Below are positions 23,301 to 34,224 of a DNA stretch of 64,000 nt, one piece after another. The notes under the pieces are model-generated. The model did no database searches and was not told the origin of the DNA. It saw only the letters and a list, made by a program, of their open reading frames with translations. Every line of letters begins with the position of its first letter. The first letter of the stretch is position 1. The DNA is from Anisakis pegreffii (taxonomy: Eukaryota > Nematoda > Chromadorea > Rhabditida > Anisakidae): positions 1-64,000 of the forward strand of contig JAPYMA010000138.1 of the NCBI GenBank assembly GCA_035041965.1. The letters run 5' to 3'. Both the position numbers and the translations under genes were made by a program.

Positions 23301-26300
23301 TGTGGCGAACGGATGTTCTAATTTGGGTTTCCGTTTATTGAATTTGGACATTTTAATTTGACAATAGCCGTCTTTATGTCCTCTTTGGCCACATTTCTTG
23401 CACCAGTGCTTTTTGAATGGGCAGACTTGAACATAGTGCATTGCTCCACAGAGCCAGCAGGGCTTCGGTGGATTTCGGTCACTGTTATGTTTAGCATGAA
23501 TAGCTGTTTGCGGATTTCTTTTAGACCCATTATTTTTAGACTTTACAGCTAGAATGCTGGAACCATCAGTAGTTCCTTGGTCTTCGACCAGTTTAGCATC
23601 TCGCTTTAGATTTGTCAGTCTGGTATATTCTTCAGTGAGGTCTTGAATTGTGACCGTTTTATCTGTTTCGATGCGAGAGAGCAAACGAATTCTGTATTCT
23701 GCATCTTCAGGTGCTTGTAAGCCACTTACAAAAATTAGGCTTTTGAATTGGTCAGATGTCAAATCACCGAGACGAAATCTTTCACATTCACGATTAACAG
23801 TACTGGTGAATGTCATAATATCTTCATCTGGTGCCTTTATTATTTTCAGACAATTGTATCTCACATTGAATAGTGATGTCTGTGCACCGAATACTTTCTT
23901 TAGCATGTTTATCGTCTCATCAAAATCAAGCTGATTTGGTACCTTCGGTAGAATAAAGCTAAGGTACTTATCATGTTCTGCGGTATTCAGTTTACGCAAT
24001 AGAAGCCGAACTCGGGCTGACTGATCGAGTTTACTAGCATCGACTGTGAATATATCAGTATATCGTGCATACCAGGCATCGAAAGTTACTCCATTTTCAG
24101 GGTCATATGTGAATTCAGAAATACTTCTGGATAAAGTATACATCAACGATTCAACGTTTAATGAAGGCGTTTGAATCTGTTGTTGTTGCAACATTTGAAT
24201 AATTTGTTCTTGCAACTTTTGTTGACCCTTCAACAACGTTTGGAGCTGTTCGTTTGATGCCATTTCAGAACATGAATCGCTCTCTCGGTCACTTTAAAGT
24301 TTAAGAAGTTGATTAGAACTGCTGAGGTCCAATAATTCTGTCGCAAAATTTTTTGACGAAGATCTGTCGAAATTGGGACGAGGAAATTTGTCGAACAAAA
24401 CGATTATCTGTCGTCAATACTTCCGCCCTTGAGTAGAATCTGATCGCCAGTTGTTATGTCCTTGTTGTGATGCGACACAACTACGTTAACAAAGGTATTT
24501 ATTACAGACAACAATATGGGAGTTATGAGATGCAACAGAACAATGGACGTGGACTTGATACACAAGAAAACAACTACAACACGAGAACCCAACAAGAACA
24601 GACTATTCACTTACAACAATGAACAGGGTTTATATACGTTACTGCTCACTGGACATTTGACTGTACATAGATCAATTACCATTAAGTGTTCATACACAAC
24701 ATTTGACTATATAGAGATCAACTGTCATTATGTTCATATACAACACATTCTGGCGTAGGATATTTTGTGTACGTCTTTAAATAAAATACATAACAAAGAG
24801 CATAGTTGGGAGTTGAATGTGAAAAAATGCTTTCATAAAAAGGAGATTTAAACAGATGTATGAAAAAGTTCGATTGCAGCATTTAAATGCGTCACGAAAA
24901 ATAGTTCACGGATCACGACATCTATCTGAGCCTGGTGGTGGCGTTGAACCTAGACGTAGCACTCGACTTTTCCCATCATCGCAAGATAGCGAGAACGTGT
25001 CGACTTTGTCGCTAATGGCAAGGGAATTACGAGCATCGTCTCGTTCCCAGCATGCTGCTCTTTCACCCGGTTCTACCTCACGCACTGTTCATGACAAGCA
25101 ACTAAGGTTCTTTTCATCCTTTATAATAGTTCCAATATTTCGGGGATGAATCAGTTTTTGCGATGCATTACATCATGGCGGTTATGGTAATCATCAGCAT
25201 GCACTGAATATCAGTCTTTTTACTTGAGTACGTTCGGTGTTAGCGAAAAAATTTGGTGTTATGTGAACTTTGAATAATATTGAAGTTCGCGTTAATGATT
25301 TATGCACCGAAAAATTTTATCACTCAAAACTGTAAAAACTCACATTTCAGCATAGCTTTGTAATCTAGTTTTTAAAGCGAAAATTTGCAGCATACTCCAT
25401 AGTACTGAGCTGAATTCGAGACTGAACTTATTTTGCATGTTGATGACCGCGAGTGGTTGCAGATCGATGAATAGGATCAACGAAATGGAGGCGAACAGTG
25501 TAGCGATAAAGGTTCCTCGTCCGTCGCCATCTTCTGCTCCATCAATCCACAAATTAATTGAATCTCCCGATTCTGATTCTTCCACAAAACCTATTTCAAC
25601 CGTTTCACGTCGAACGCGTTCCGGTTCGCAGTCGGCTGCATCACCTCTTGCTGATAAGAATGCCCAACTAAAGGTGTCGTCACTTCGGTCCTGCGATTAC
25701 TTTGATTGAACTCGAGATATACAAATGGATCATAGTTTTAAAAACTTGTTGGAGTGGAGTGTGATCAAGCATGTTTATAGGATGATGTAGAGTCAAGTGC
25801 TATCACATTATTACCATCTAACCCACAAATCAGTGTTTCTGGAGAGGCACCGACGAGAACGACACCAGTGGTTACATCTGATAGTAAACGTTCAGAATGT
25901 GAAACTTGTAACCACTGTACTACTTCATTAACTCTGAATCCTTTTAGTGTAGCTGACACTCAGAGTAAATCTTCTGTGTGGAGCGATGATATGAGTTTGT
26001 TATTTTTGTCAATTTACCCTTCAGTCTGTTTTCGTATTTTTTCCATTTTTTTCGATAACAGCATTTATTTTTGACAGATCGACCAATTCGCATCCGAACG
26101 CCATATCATAAGCTCCAATGTATTAGTTGTTCTCCAAAAATTGTCATTCGCTGCAGTTATTGATCTATATGTATTATTCATCGAAATTTTATGTGCTCAT
26201 GTGATAACTGTTACTACTGAAATAGGATGTTGCCAGGACCTTGAAATTGTTTCTGTATTCTTTCGAATCTCAACCTTTGTCGTGCCAATTTTATTTTGAA

Positions 26301-27988
26301 ACTTTTTTGGTTTACTTTCAGTGAATTTGACTGAATGCATTTGTCAGCTAGCATTGATGCAAAGTTTGTTATCGCGATACAGAACCAAAAAGGTGCTGGA
26401 ACGAGTAAAGAGTATGCCCGCACGTTTCGCAGAGACGCCACTCGTACGTGAATTGGCAGCACGCGCTTATTTGGAGAGGCTCGAATACAATAAATCAAGA
26501 GAATTACTCGAATCATTGCATAAACAATTTCCTTATCGTGTTTCTGGAATGGAGGTATTATTTGTTGCAAGTTCTGTGTACTGGGTGAATGCATTCATAA
26601 TTATTATTCTTTTGTGCACTCCTTCAAAGACGTTAATCGGTGATTATAATGAATCACAACAACGTGAGTTGTAAATGCAAAATTCGTATATAACGTTTGG
26701 CTTGAAGGTATTGTCAACAGTTTTGTGGCACAGTCAAGAATCACGTCAGTTATCACTGTTGGCATCTGAACTGACAGAAAGCGCACGAGCAAATCCTGAG
26801 ACGTGGTGTGTGGCTGGTAACTGCTTTAGTGTACAGAAGCAACCGGACATCGCTATTGAATGCTTCGAGCGTGCGATCTCATTGAACCCACGATTCGCAT
26901 ACGCTTATTCATTGCTAGGTCATGAACTGCTTGACACCGATCAACTGGAAAAGGCTACTAGTGCATTCAGGTTGGTTTTGGATAGTAGTTGACCGGGATG
27001 ATAATATTCTTTGATAATGATGTTGGTTTATTCAGACGTGCTGTATTATTGTGTCCAATCGACTACAGAGCATGGTTTGGACTTGGTTTGATGCATTTCA
27101 AGCGTGAATGCCTACATTTAGCTCGTTCATATCTAGTGCGTGCTGTGCACATCAATCCTTACAATTCTGTTGTTCTTTGTCAATTATCTGTCATTGAACA
27201 AGCACTTCACAACGATCTCGCTGTAAGTTGTTGTTGCTTATTTCATGCTTATGGTAACCGTGCAAGAATCATTCGAGAATGTAGTGAATACGCTGACAAA
27301 AGCAATTGCATTTTCTGAACGAATACAAGCTCCAATTTGTGCGATTCTTTTTGTTTCAAAACGTTTCCATGGTTTTCCTCTCTAAATAGGAATATTTCAC
27401 TTTAATGACGCGCACTTCTTCAACACTTGAAATATGTATAACTAATTCTAATACTGTTTTCTTGAGGCAATGGATTTGTTGCAAAGAGCCTTGAAAATAA
27501 CACCCGAGAACGCTGCATGTCGTTTTTACCGGGCAAGATTACTTTATGAGAAACATGAGTATGAAAAATGTAGAGATGAACTCAATGAACTGAAACTCTA
27601 TGCTCATGATGAAGCTCAGGTGAGTTCGATCCTGTCGGATTCTTTGGTTTAAATCTTGTACTGAAGCTGATAGAATATCCGTATAAGATTTCAAACGTTT
27701 TTGATACTTCTTTCTTTCATGGTTCAAAGAATTCTTGTTATTTGGTTCAAAGAATTTTTGTTATTTGAATTTTATTGAGATGTTTCTTCATAAGTTAATG
27801 TTGGTGGTTGAAGCTTATTTTTATCTTTTCAGGTGTTCTTTCTTTTGGGTCGTGTATATAAAAAATTAGGCAATACACATATGGCATTACTGAATTTCAA
27901 TTGGGCAGCTGAAATGGATCCTCGTGGAGAGCAAAGTCATAATAGTCTCGCTGAAGGACCATATGATGACGAACCAACATCCGATTAG
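17328..27988 (+). CDS. cdc-27 (mat-1 in C. elegans): Anaphase-promoting complex subunit CDC27/APC3
   Basis: This is a TPR scaffold subunit of the APC/C ubiquitin ligase, which binds CDC20/CDH1 and drives mitotic exit. Fourteen exons join in phase: 17328-17387, 17699-17801, 17939-18086, 18259-18372, 18487-18675, 19205-19319, 24856-25106, 25463-25673, 25781-25994, 26322-26554, 26708-26970, 27036-27222, 27467-27619 and 27833-27988, giving about 798 residues, the family length. The N-terminal TPRs start near AIDDAILLAEL and LYLLAQCLLRAGRIEACYKL. A Ser/Thr-rich linker carries the typical PRRSTRLF motif. The C-terminal TPR array includes PETWCVAGNCFSVQKQPDIA, AYAYSLLGHELLDTDQLEKA, WFGLGLMHFKRE and VFFLLGRVYKKLGNTHMALL. 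Intron six holds a complete antisense gypsy element, and one late intron has a short tandem duplication (about 27722-27768). A phase-breaking open stretch at 19091-19180 was left out. Confidence 0.95.
19675..19969 (-). repeat. 3' LTR of the gypsy element
   Basis: This is a 295-bp terminal repeat matching 24452-24745 with scattered substitutions and small indels. On the plus strand it reads TGTTATGTCC at the left and ATACAACA at the right. Because the element is on the minus strand, this left copy is its 3' LTR. Confidence 0.95.
20022..24263 (-). CDS. Gypsy-type Gag-Pol polyprotein
   Basis: This single uninterrupted 1413-residue frame encodes all functions for copying and integrating the element. 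In order: a Gln-rich coiled N-terminus (about 5-32) and Gag-like region; two CCHC zinc knuckles (C269-C281 and C288-C301); an aspartic protease with DTGSD near 353; reverse transcriptase with LDFADAYLQ near 592 and YLDD at 649-652; RNase H with AADAS near 798; integrase with an HHCC zinc region (about 1025-1060) and catalytic Asp near 1093, Asp near 1142 and Glu near 1178. RT before integrase marks Ty3/gypsy rather than copia. Gag and Pol share one frame without a shift or stop, and no env-like frame follows. Domain integrity suggests recent competence, though LTR divergence argues for some age. It is not a host gene. Confidence 0.97.
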   Translation of the reverse strand: MASNEQLQTLLKGQQKLQEQIIQMLQQQQIQTPSLNVESLMYTLSRSISEFTYDPENGVTFDAWYARYTDIFTVDASKLDQSARVRLLLRKLNTAEHDKYLSFILPKVPNQLDFDETINMLKKVFGAQTSLFNVRYNCLKIIKAPDEDIMTFTSTVNRECERFRLGDLTSDQFKSLIFVSGLQAPEDAEYRIRLLSRIETDKTVTIQDLTEEYTRLTNLKRDAKLVEDQGTTDGSSILAVKSKNNGSKRNPQTAIHAKHNSDRNPPKPCWLCGAMHYVQVCPFKKHWCKKCGQRGHKDGYCQIKMSKFNKRKPKLEHPFATNGVRAIMNTNISQHRRYATIFVNKCPIKFRIDTGSDLTIISKTTWKQLGSPQLSKTTIKAKDASENKIEFTGQLKCHFEFREHIKQATCYVSSKSSMNLLGVELIEYLGMYDKPMNYKSGLFRESEGPKEADIFPCTTQRNVIFDVAQCHPTICDEKLGLFTKGKAILKLKPDVRPVFRPKRPVPYAAIPDVDKELSRLENLGVISKVDYSSWAAPIVIVKKANGSLRICADFSTGLNDALELHQYPIPLPENIFATLNGGKVFSQLDFADAYLQIEVEENSKELLTINTHRGLYRYNRLPFGVKSAPGIFQQIMDKMLAGLQGVVAYLDDVIVIGKSEKEHRKNLEAVLRRIEQCGFRIRPEKCNFMMPRIKYLGFIIDKDGRRPDPDKIKAITQMPIPTNTASLRSFLGLINYYGVFVKNMRAIRAPLDALLKKNAKFEWSESCQNAFDEAKAILNSNLLLTHFDPRHEIIVAADASNQGIGAVILHRFPNGSEKAVAHASRALNTAEKNYSQIEKEALGLIFAVKKFHRMILGRKFTLLTDHQPLLSIFGSKKGIPVYTANRLQRWATVLLAYDFKIQYRSTKKFGCADALSRLISSKTSSNEDRVIASVEADVRRVLLDAVNPLPITVKQIRNATEQDSLLKAVIQYVKNGWPTVSTNGEIRSFWNRHDTLSLMDGCLMSADRVVVPNQLQSKVLKQLHSGHPGEVKMKSLARSLVYWPNLDLQIEYLVKSCEKCSKTAKLPIKTTLAPWPIPEKPWSRIHVDYAEPFEGNYFLVIVDALSKWPEIFTCNTITASTTISILSELFARFGIPETLVSDNGPQFTCAQFKKFCERNAVHHIFSPPYHPQSNGQAERFVDSLKRSLTKQKGEGKVTEILQRFLLNYRSTPNPILANSSPAEIFLGRKMRTTMSVINPTVHSLTKRNFAMQAQFNKHHGAKKRYFQAGEWVYVTDVRRNHHPWIRAQVLRKRGKVLYEVSVGPHVWIRHANQMRKLFNFQENTSNGRSLDDWPVDYSLEDERNGSTHYTANSMVPLLDQTKDVVKLNKNPTQSTVDPVTPLPDQTRTIPRHSARVSRPPRRIQIDPSKRSYQ
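24452..24745 (-). repeat. 5' LTR of the gypsy element
   Basis: This 294-bp repeat, partner of 19675-19969, lies upstream of gag-pol in the element's own orientation and so carries its promoter. The ends are TGTTAT and ACAACA. It borders the primer-binding site on its inner side. Confidence 0.95.
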
Positions 27989-30803
27989 TATCTTTGTCAT
28001 GGTCGTTCTTGTCCTGCTTCGTAAATGTTTGTTTGATAAATAATAGCTGCTTGTGATCGTTTGTGTTCGATTCATTACAATTGATTAATACACAATCTGC
28101 CTTTTCCACTGTTCGTTTCATTTCTCGGGTCATTTCTGTTCGAATCAATTCATCATCGCGATTTGGTTCATTATTATTACCGTGGTTTGCACTTAATTTG
28201 TATTAACTCTGAAATAATCTTATTACAGTTTGTTGATATTATGCGAATCTCATGTTATTCCATTTGTTTGAAAAGAAACATTGGATATGAAGGAAGAAAT
28301 TTTCATGTAAATCATATTGAATTTTGATTACATTCGGTTCACATCCTGTTGTTGTTTACTTTGAAGTTTTCAGTGAATGTAATCAAAACGGCTAATTAGT
28401 TGACGACAATTCTTGTTCATTTCTGTCTGAATAGCAGAGAACGAGTGCCGAATTCTTGGGTTGAGTAGGAATCTGTTAACTCTTCTGTGTTGCAATTTCT
28501 TCGTTGATTATTTCATGTTTCAATGAATTGAATCTGTAACGAAGTGTTGTGAATGTTTTCAAATGTTATTCATGTGACATTATTGTATTTTTAGTTATCA
28601 TGACGAACACCTCTGCAGAACAGTTGATCTGTCATATTTCAGAAATCTTTTTCTCATTTAGTGCTCCAGCTTTTGTGCTCAAGTGTGTGATTATACTAGC
28701 TAATTAGTTCAGATTTGAGCAGTTAACCATAATTGTTTTTGTGCGTCGTTATTCAATTAAGTTTCTCATGTTTCGTTTACGATTCGCTTGCTCATGTGAA
28801 TGCGGTAATAATCAAAATGTATAACTTCGTATTGAGATTTATTTCGTTCAGTTGTTATTCTTTATCGTTCATCTGTCAATATCATCAGTAAAAATTCGTT
28901 GATCATTAGTCAGTTCGAAATGTTTCTGAAGGATTCGACTTTGATGTACATTTTGAGCATCATCTGTACGGTATGAAATCCTCAGTGTTTGGCTTAGAAA
29001 AAGCTGAATTGGGGCAGCATTCTCGTTATACTCTATTCAATTTGAAACACTTTCGTTCCTTATGATGCGTTCGTTCATATAGAGCGAGTTCATAACTGTA
29101 CAGTATAGCAGTACGCAATCTTAACTTTTGATTGTGAGTGACGCATGCAATATTTATTTTTAACTTCGATAAGAAAGCTCACTCGTGGATGTCGTTTGCT
29201 GATCATTGCACTTTCGACAGTGAATGCCTTTTGAAGGATGTGTTCTATCTATTTCGCATGCTTCTTCTACGTAATGGTAATGTTGACGGGCACTTTCCAC
29301 CCCACTCAACAATCATTGTTCTATTTTGTCATCGGTGATGATTTCAAGCTGAACGCTTTAGTAGTAGGCAGTTATGAGCGACATCTACCGAAGTGTCGCG
29401 TTCATTCGAAGGTGACCCATGCCACAGTTGTGATGTTGTTAATTTAAGTTTTATTTTTGCATTTTGCACTTTATATTTGTATAATTAAACAAAATGTTCA
29501 GCTCGTCTATTTTTTTTCTATGTGATACGATTAGCTATTGTCGATTCGAGAACAGTTTTTATTGTCCGCGATGAATTTTCAACCGATATCGTTGTGTTCG
29601 CAACAATCGGCTACCAAAAGGCAGCCAGTATTCCTGCTAAATAAAAATGCCATCGTATACGTTCAAGCAAATTCGCGAGGATATTCACGACTCTCGGAAA
29701 TGATCTTGTATCCTTCCACAGCGCAGTGTCTACAAATGCGTTTCATAGATCCAATCCGTCTAGGTGTCAACAAACGAATATTGGAATAGGGAATACACTA
29801 ATGGACCAAGAGAATGGAAAATCGCCAGTTTGGTGCGTTCGGTTCAGCTGCAGTTTGTGAGGATTGATATTTTCCGGCTCTACTCACTCTTCTCTCTTCG
29901 TAGGCTCCTCCCTTGTCTACACTCTTGTTCGCGCTAGCATACGGCTGGAGCGTGATGTAAAATGGCCAGTGGGTTGGGCTGTGCTCCAACATACTTTTCA
30001 TTTATTGAAGGGAAAATCGGTGCTACGGTAGAGGCGGGCCCAAAAGATTTCCAACTTCCTGAGAGTATGTATACACAGTGGATCAGTGCATACAGATTTT
30101 GCTTAACGATTAAATTGGTTGTGGGAGAGTGGAATTAGAGTTTTGATCGTGTGAGATTGATTGAATTGTGCACATTTGTGGTTCAGTCGCCTTCAACTTT
30201 GAAGTGACTAAAAAATGATGTATTCTTTGAATAATTCACTGCAAACGGGGAACACGGATGCACAATATTCATTTTAAACGAGTAACCGTACTGTGTTGCC
30301 CGTGTAAAATGAACGTCGTGCAATCAATGTCGTGAGCACCACTACTGCTGCTGAAATCAGACGTGAACGAGTTCTGAAGAAGTTTGGTTGCAAGTGTTGT
30401 TCATATTGTTAAACTTCAATTTTTCTTTGTATGTAACGACTAAATTTGCGATCTCAACGAAGTTGCTTACTTTATTGTAGGGTACTTTTGCTGATAAGTC
30501 GTGTGCTCATACGCTTCATACATAAGTCGAAGGCTATACATTAGCCTGATCACTGGGCTAAGCGTAAGTGTAAGCCTAAACACACTCCTGATTTGACTCG
30601 GAATTGCCTAGATACACATGGGGCAAAGTGGTAATCTAGGCACATGCGCCCGTTATCAGCAAAAGTGCTTATTGTAGTAGAAGTAGTTTCAGTTTTTATC
30701 GGGCTTTCAGTTAATTGTTGTGTTTCGATTGTGTGCGTGGCGCGTCAATGTTGAATCGTGGTCGCCCTTTAAATTTGTAATCCGAATGAAACTTGTTTAA
30801 AAT
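27989..30803. other. Intergenic region between cdc-27 and rps-7
   Basis: This 2.8 kb holds no gene I can name. Two adjacent open stretches, 29538-29789 (plus) and 29798-30001 (minus), are more GC-rich than their surroundings but show no motif, start context or splice partners. At 30537-30585 a TTAGCC/GGCTAAGCGTAAG palindromic block resembles the TTAGGC-like repeats elsewhere. The last few hundred bases should hold the rps-7 promoter. Confidence 0.4.
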
Positions 30804-30815
30804 AAGTCATTTCAG
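30804..30815 (+). promoter_or_regulatory. Putative spliced-leader acceptor of rps-7
   Basis: AAGTCATTTCAG is a strong nematode 3' splice site 20 bases before the rps-7 start codon, with no coding exon needed upstream. It fits SL trans-splicing, which is general for ribosomal protein genes in nematodes. A 5' UTR intron is the alternative. Confidence 0.5.
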
Positions 30816-30835
30816 CACGCAACAAGGGTATTGCA

Positions 30836-32624
30836 ATGCCAGAGGCAGCATCAAAAATTGTAAAGCCCGGAGGAAAGGCTCCTGATGAATTCGAAAAGCA
30901 AGTGTCAAATGCTATTGCCGATCTTGAGGCAAGTCAAGATATCAAAGCGCAGTTGAGAGAATTGTATATTGTCGGTGCGAAGGTCAGTGCTGAGAATATT
31001 TTTCACATATAATGTATAATATTTACAAGAGAATGAAGCTAACTTCATCCGTTTTTACGTTTCATCGTTTACTTTTCTGTTGTCTCTGAAGTCAGAATTG
31101 TAAAATAATTATTATTCGATGAGTTCATATGTTTTCCTTTCAATGATTATACTTGAATGCTTTCTCGGAATGCTGAACCACTAATCTGGAATTTATTCAT
31201 ATGAAATTTTTGATTGCATAGAACCGTTTTTGTTATGATGAATTAGGGCAAGTTTGAGGAATTAATGTTTTCTTCAATTAAGGAAGTAGAGTTGGGAAAT
31301 AAGAAGGTGATCATTGTGTACGTACCTTTCCCTCAGCTGCGACAATTCCAAAAGATTCAGCCGCGTTTGGTGCGTGAACTGGAGAAGAAGTTCAGTGGCA
31401 GACATGTTGTCGTAATTGCTCGAGTAAGTATATCTACTTCTTTTTGATGCTTAAAGTGGAATACTGAAGATAAAGTTGGGATAAAAGCTGCTGTAGTAAT
31501 GTCTAAATGCATAATTACAATCCGTCCATTCTTTGTAGTCTTCTCCTGAATAATTTTGTCTCGGCTATCTGCGAGATTATTTCAATGAGGATTTTTTTTT
31601 GTTCTGATGTTTCAAATTTTGAATAACAAAAGACGCGAAAAACAAGGAGGTTACGTAGAATGTATTATACTCATCTATGCTTAAAATTTACGCCGTGTAC
31701 TTCTGTAATAAGTACTTGCTGAATGGGAACTTGGGGTGGAATTGATATAGTGAGCCGTGTTCTCTTACTTAAGCACGATATTGATATTGAAATTGTGATT
31801 GTATTTATGGTCCATTGCGTGATCGTTTTCTGACCATCAGCTCATATGCCGTATAATGTTGCGAAAAGAAAGATTCGCTGACCTTCTGATTGGTTCTGTA
31901 CTTATTATACAGTAAACTGCTAATGAAATTATATTTGGCAGCGTCGTATACTTGCCAAGCCAAAACGAGGTAAAAATAGAAAGCCAGAAAAGCAAAAGCG
32001 CCCTCGATCACGAACACTGACTGCGGTGCATGATGCCATGCTCGGTGATTTGGTATATCCAGCAGAAGTTGTTGGTCGTCGAATAAGGGTTAAGCTCGAT
32101 GGAAAACGCATCATTAAGGTGCATCTCGATAAGAATCAGCAGACAAATGTCGAACATAAAGTTGGTTTTAAACTTTTGTTTCGGTTTCCTATTTGGTTTT
32201 TATTTGTTGCAGTCGTCATCTGCGCTATCGTAAACACTAACAGCGGAATTTGCATTCAGGGTAGGGTTTTGATTTTTTGAACTTCTTGAATTGTCGTTTG
32301 CAAAGTAAGTTGGTCCTTCAGAACCATAAACCTTTAGACAACTTCGAAGGGATCATTGAACTAGATTATAAGAAGAGTAATCAAATAAAATCACCTCCGT
32401 TGTTAATAAATTGTACATTTCCTAAGGGACTTGTTGAAATTATTTCAATCATAGGTTCAACCAAAACTTAGACGAATTGGAATAAGTACTACTGAAGCTC
32501 GAATATTAAATTAAGCACGCAGCGTCGTTTATTCGTTTTATTTCAGGTTGATACATTCTCAGCAGTGTACAAACATTTAACTGGTAAAGAGGTGGCATTC
32601 GAGTTTCCGGAACCATTGTTCTGA
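30836..32624 (+). CDS. rps-7: 40S ribosomal protein S7
   Basis: S7 (eS7) is a component of the small ribosomal subunit needed for rRNA processing. Four exons join in phase: 30836-30982, 31283-31423, 31942-32160 and 32547-32624, giving 194 residues, the same length as the usual animal protein. Conserved blocks appear in order: [71 protein letters not shown] and [13 protein letters not shown]. The start MPEAASKI follows a likely spliced-leader acceptor. Exon two's acceptor ends in TTAAG, not CAG. Nothing is missing or broken. Identification is certain. Confidence 0.98.
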
Positions 32625-34224
32625 CCCAGTTGTTTTTGAATATGATTGTATGATGTGATTGTTGTGCACTGTTCGTTGTTGTTAAATATAAACACACGTT
32701 ATAAATTGTTCGTTCATCGTTTCAACTACCACACACGCTTCATTTTGGAATGCATTCATAAGTAAGATGTGTTGAACGTTTATGATAGCGTTAAAGTTGT
32801 GTTCATGAACTGAAACGTTCGTCATCTCGTAGATTTATTCACAGTTGTGCGTATCATCAGTACAAGAGAAGTGAGTGTATGCAGGAATTTGTACGTGAGA
32901 TGGTATTCTGCCCACAACTCACTGTTTACTTTTATAAATAAGTGATGGTATATTAACTACGGGATTTCACATCTGGCTGTGCAGCATTCTTATTTATTTG
33001 CACCGGATGGCCATGTGTTTCTTATTTCGGCATGTTGCATACGCGAGGAAGTAGGTGAGATTGATGCAGTTGGAACATTTTTTAGGATGTGTGAAAAACC
33101 TTATCAGTGTAATAGATATTGTACGACCTCCACTAATTTGCTTCGCTTGAAAAATATTCGAGTGTCACTTGAAAGGTTGAAAATGAAAGTGCAGTCGATG
33201 AAATCTGCGACTCCTGATTATTCAAAGAACTTGGATATAAATTGGTTGTATTGACTTTTTATCGCGAGACTTCCATTCCGCTTCATTTTCTGACTGCAAG
33301 TGCGTAATACATGGTGTGGGAATTTTGTCACATTTTGAAGGGCTTATAGAATAAGATAAATCTTCTGCGATAAAGATCAGATCAGCATTCCTGATGCCTT
33401 AGCGTTCCATTTTTGTTTTGTCCGTGCCACACCATACCCTCGAGCAGCACTACTTTACCGTTATCCACATGCTTTCCTGATAAGTCAGTCTAATACCTTA
33501 TTTGGCGTTAGTCCAAAGCTCATATCTTCAGCGAGATGAAATAATAGCAATCTACAGCATCAGATATTTCCATCGCGTAATATAGCTGAAATTAGCGATG
33601 AATGCTGTTCACTTCATATCGTTCTTAGAAAAAGTTTAGCTCTTTATTGTTTCAGTTCGAGTGCAGTGCTCACGATTGACACCATCCAGTCGCATTGTCT
33701 TAATTAATATCATCATTCACTACGAGTTCATTTGTTACTGCGCAAATACTATGATCGTTAATTGATGTGGACACTTGACAGTGATGGACTTTAAAACTGA
33801 TAAAAGTGGTTTTTCGAGACCGGCGGTAATTGTTTTATGAAATTTCGATAACTAAATGATTTCTCAACTTCTCGTCGCCATTCACTGTTTCCAATATAAT
33901 GCATATTTTCATGTGTTAACAAAGAAACAAACCAATCACGTTTCTCTGAAGTCAAACTAAAGAATTGTTCAACACAAATTTCAGCATGATAATCCAGAAA
34001 ATTAGCACTTTATCTCGGTGTGAATGTTCCGACCGATTAGATCTCTAATCCTTCAGAATATTTAATAAACTTTGGTCAGAATGATGAATAATGATAACAA
34101 TGGTAATGATAACTTCAGTCAGAATGATACCTTTCGGTTGCTACAGATCAGTCGATCAAAAACTTTATTCCTTGATTATAGCTGTCATATTCAATGGAAT
34201 TTTGACTCTTAATGATCATAGGCA
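32625..34224. other. Intergenic region between rps-7 and the RRM gene, one doubtful frame
   Basis: An open frame of 91 codons at 32979-33254, after an acceptor-like TGTGCAG, is fairly rich in Cys and charged residues and could be a small or terminal exon, but it has no partner exon or motif. The remainder is AT-rich with no repeats or RNA genes recognised. Confidence 0.35.

Larger units (their letters stand above)
19670..24750 (-). mobile_element. Full-length Ty3/gypsy LTR retrotransposon with 5-bp target duplication
   Basis: The element spans 19675-24745 (5071 bp) and is flanked by CATTC at 19670-19674 and 24746-24750, the expected 5-bp target duplication. Both LTRs begin TGTTATG and end CAACA. 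It is antisense to the host gene and lies inside intron six of cdc-27. The primer-binding site TGGCGATCAGATTCTAC follows the 5' LTR (minus strand, 24433-24449) and a purine tract AAAAAAGGGAGG precedes the 3' LTR (19970-19981). The LTRs differ at roughly 20 of 295 positions by eye, so the insertion is not brand new although the coding frame is intact. Confidence 0.97.
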
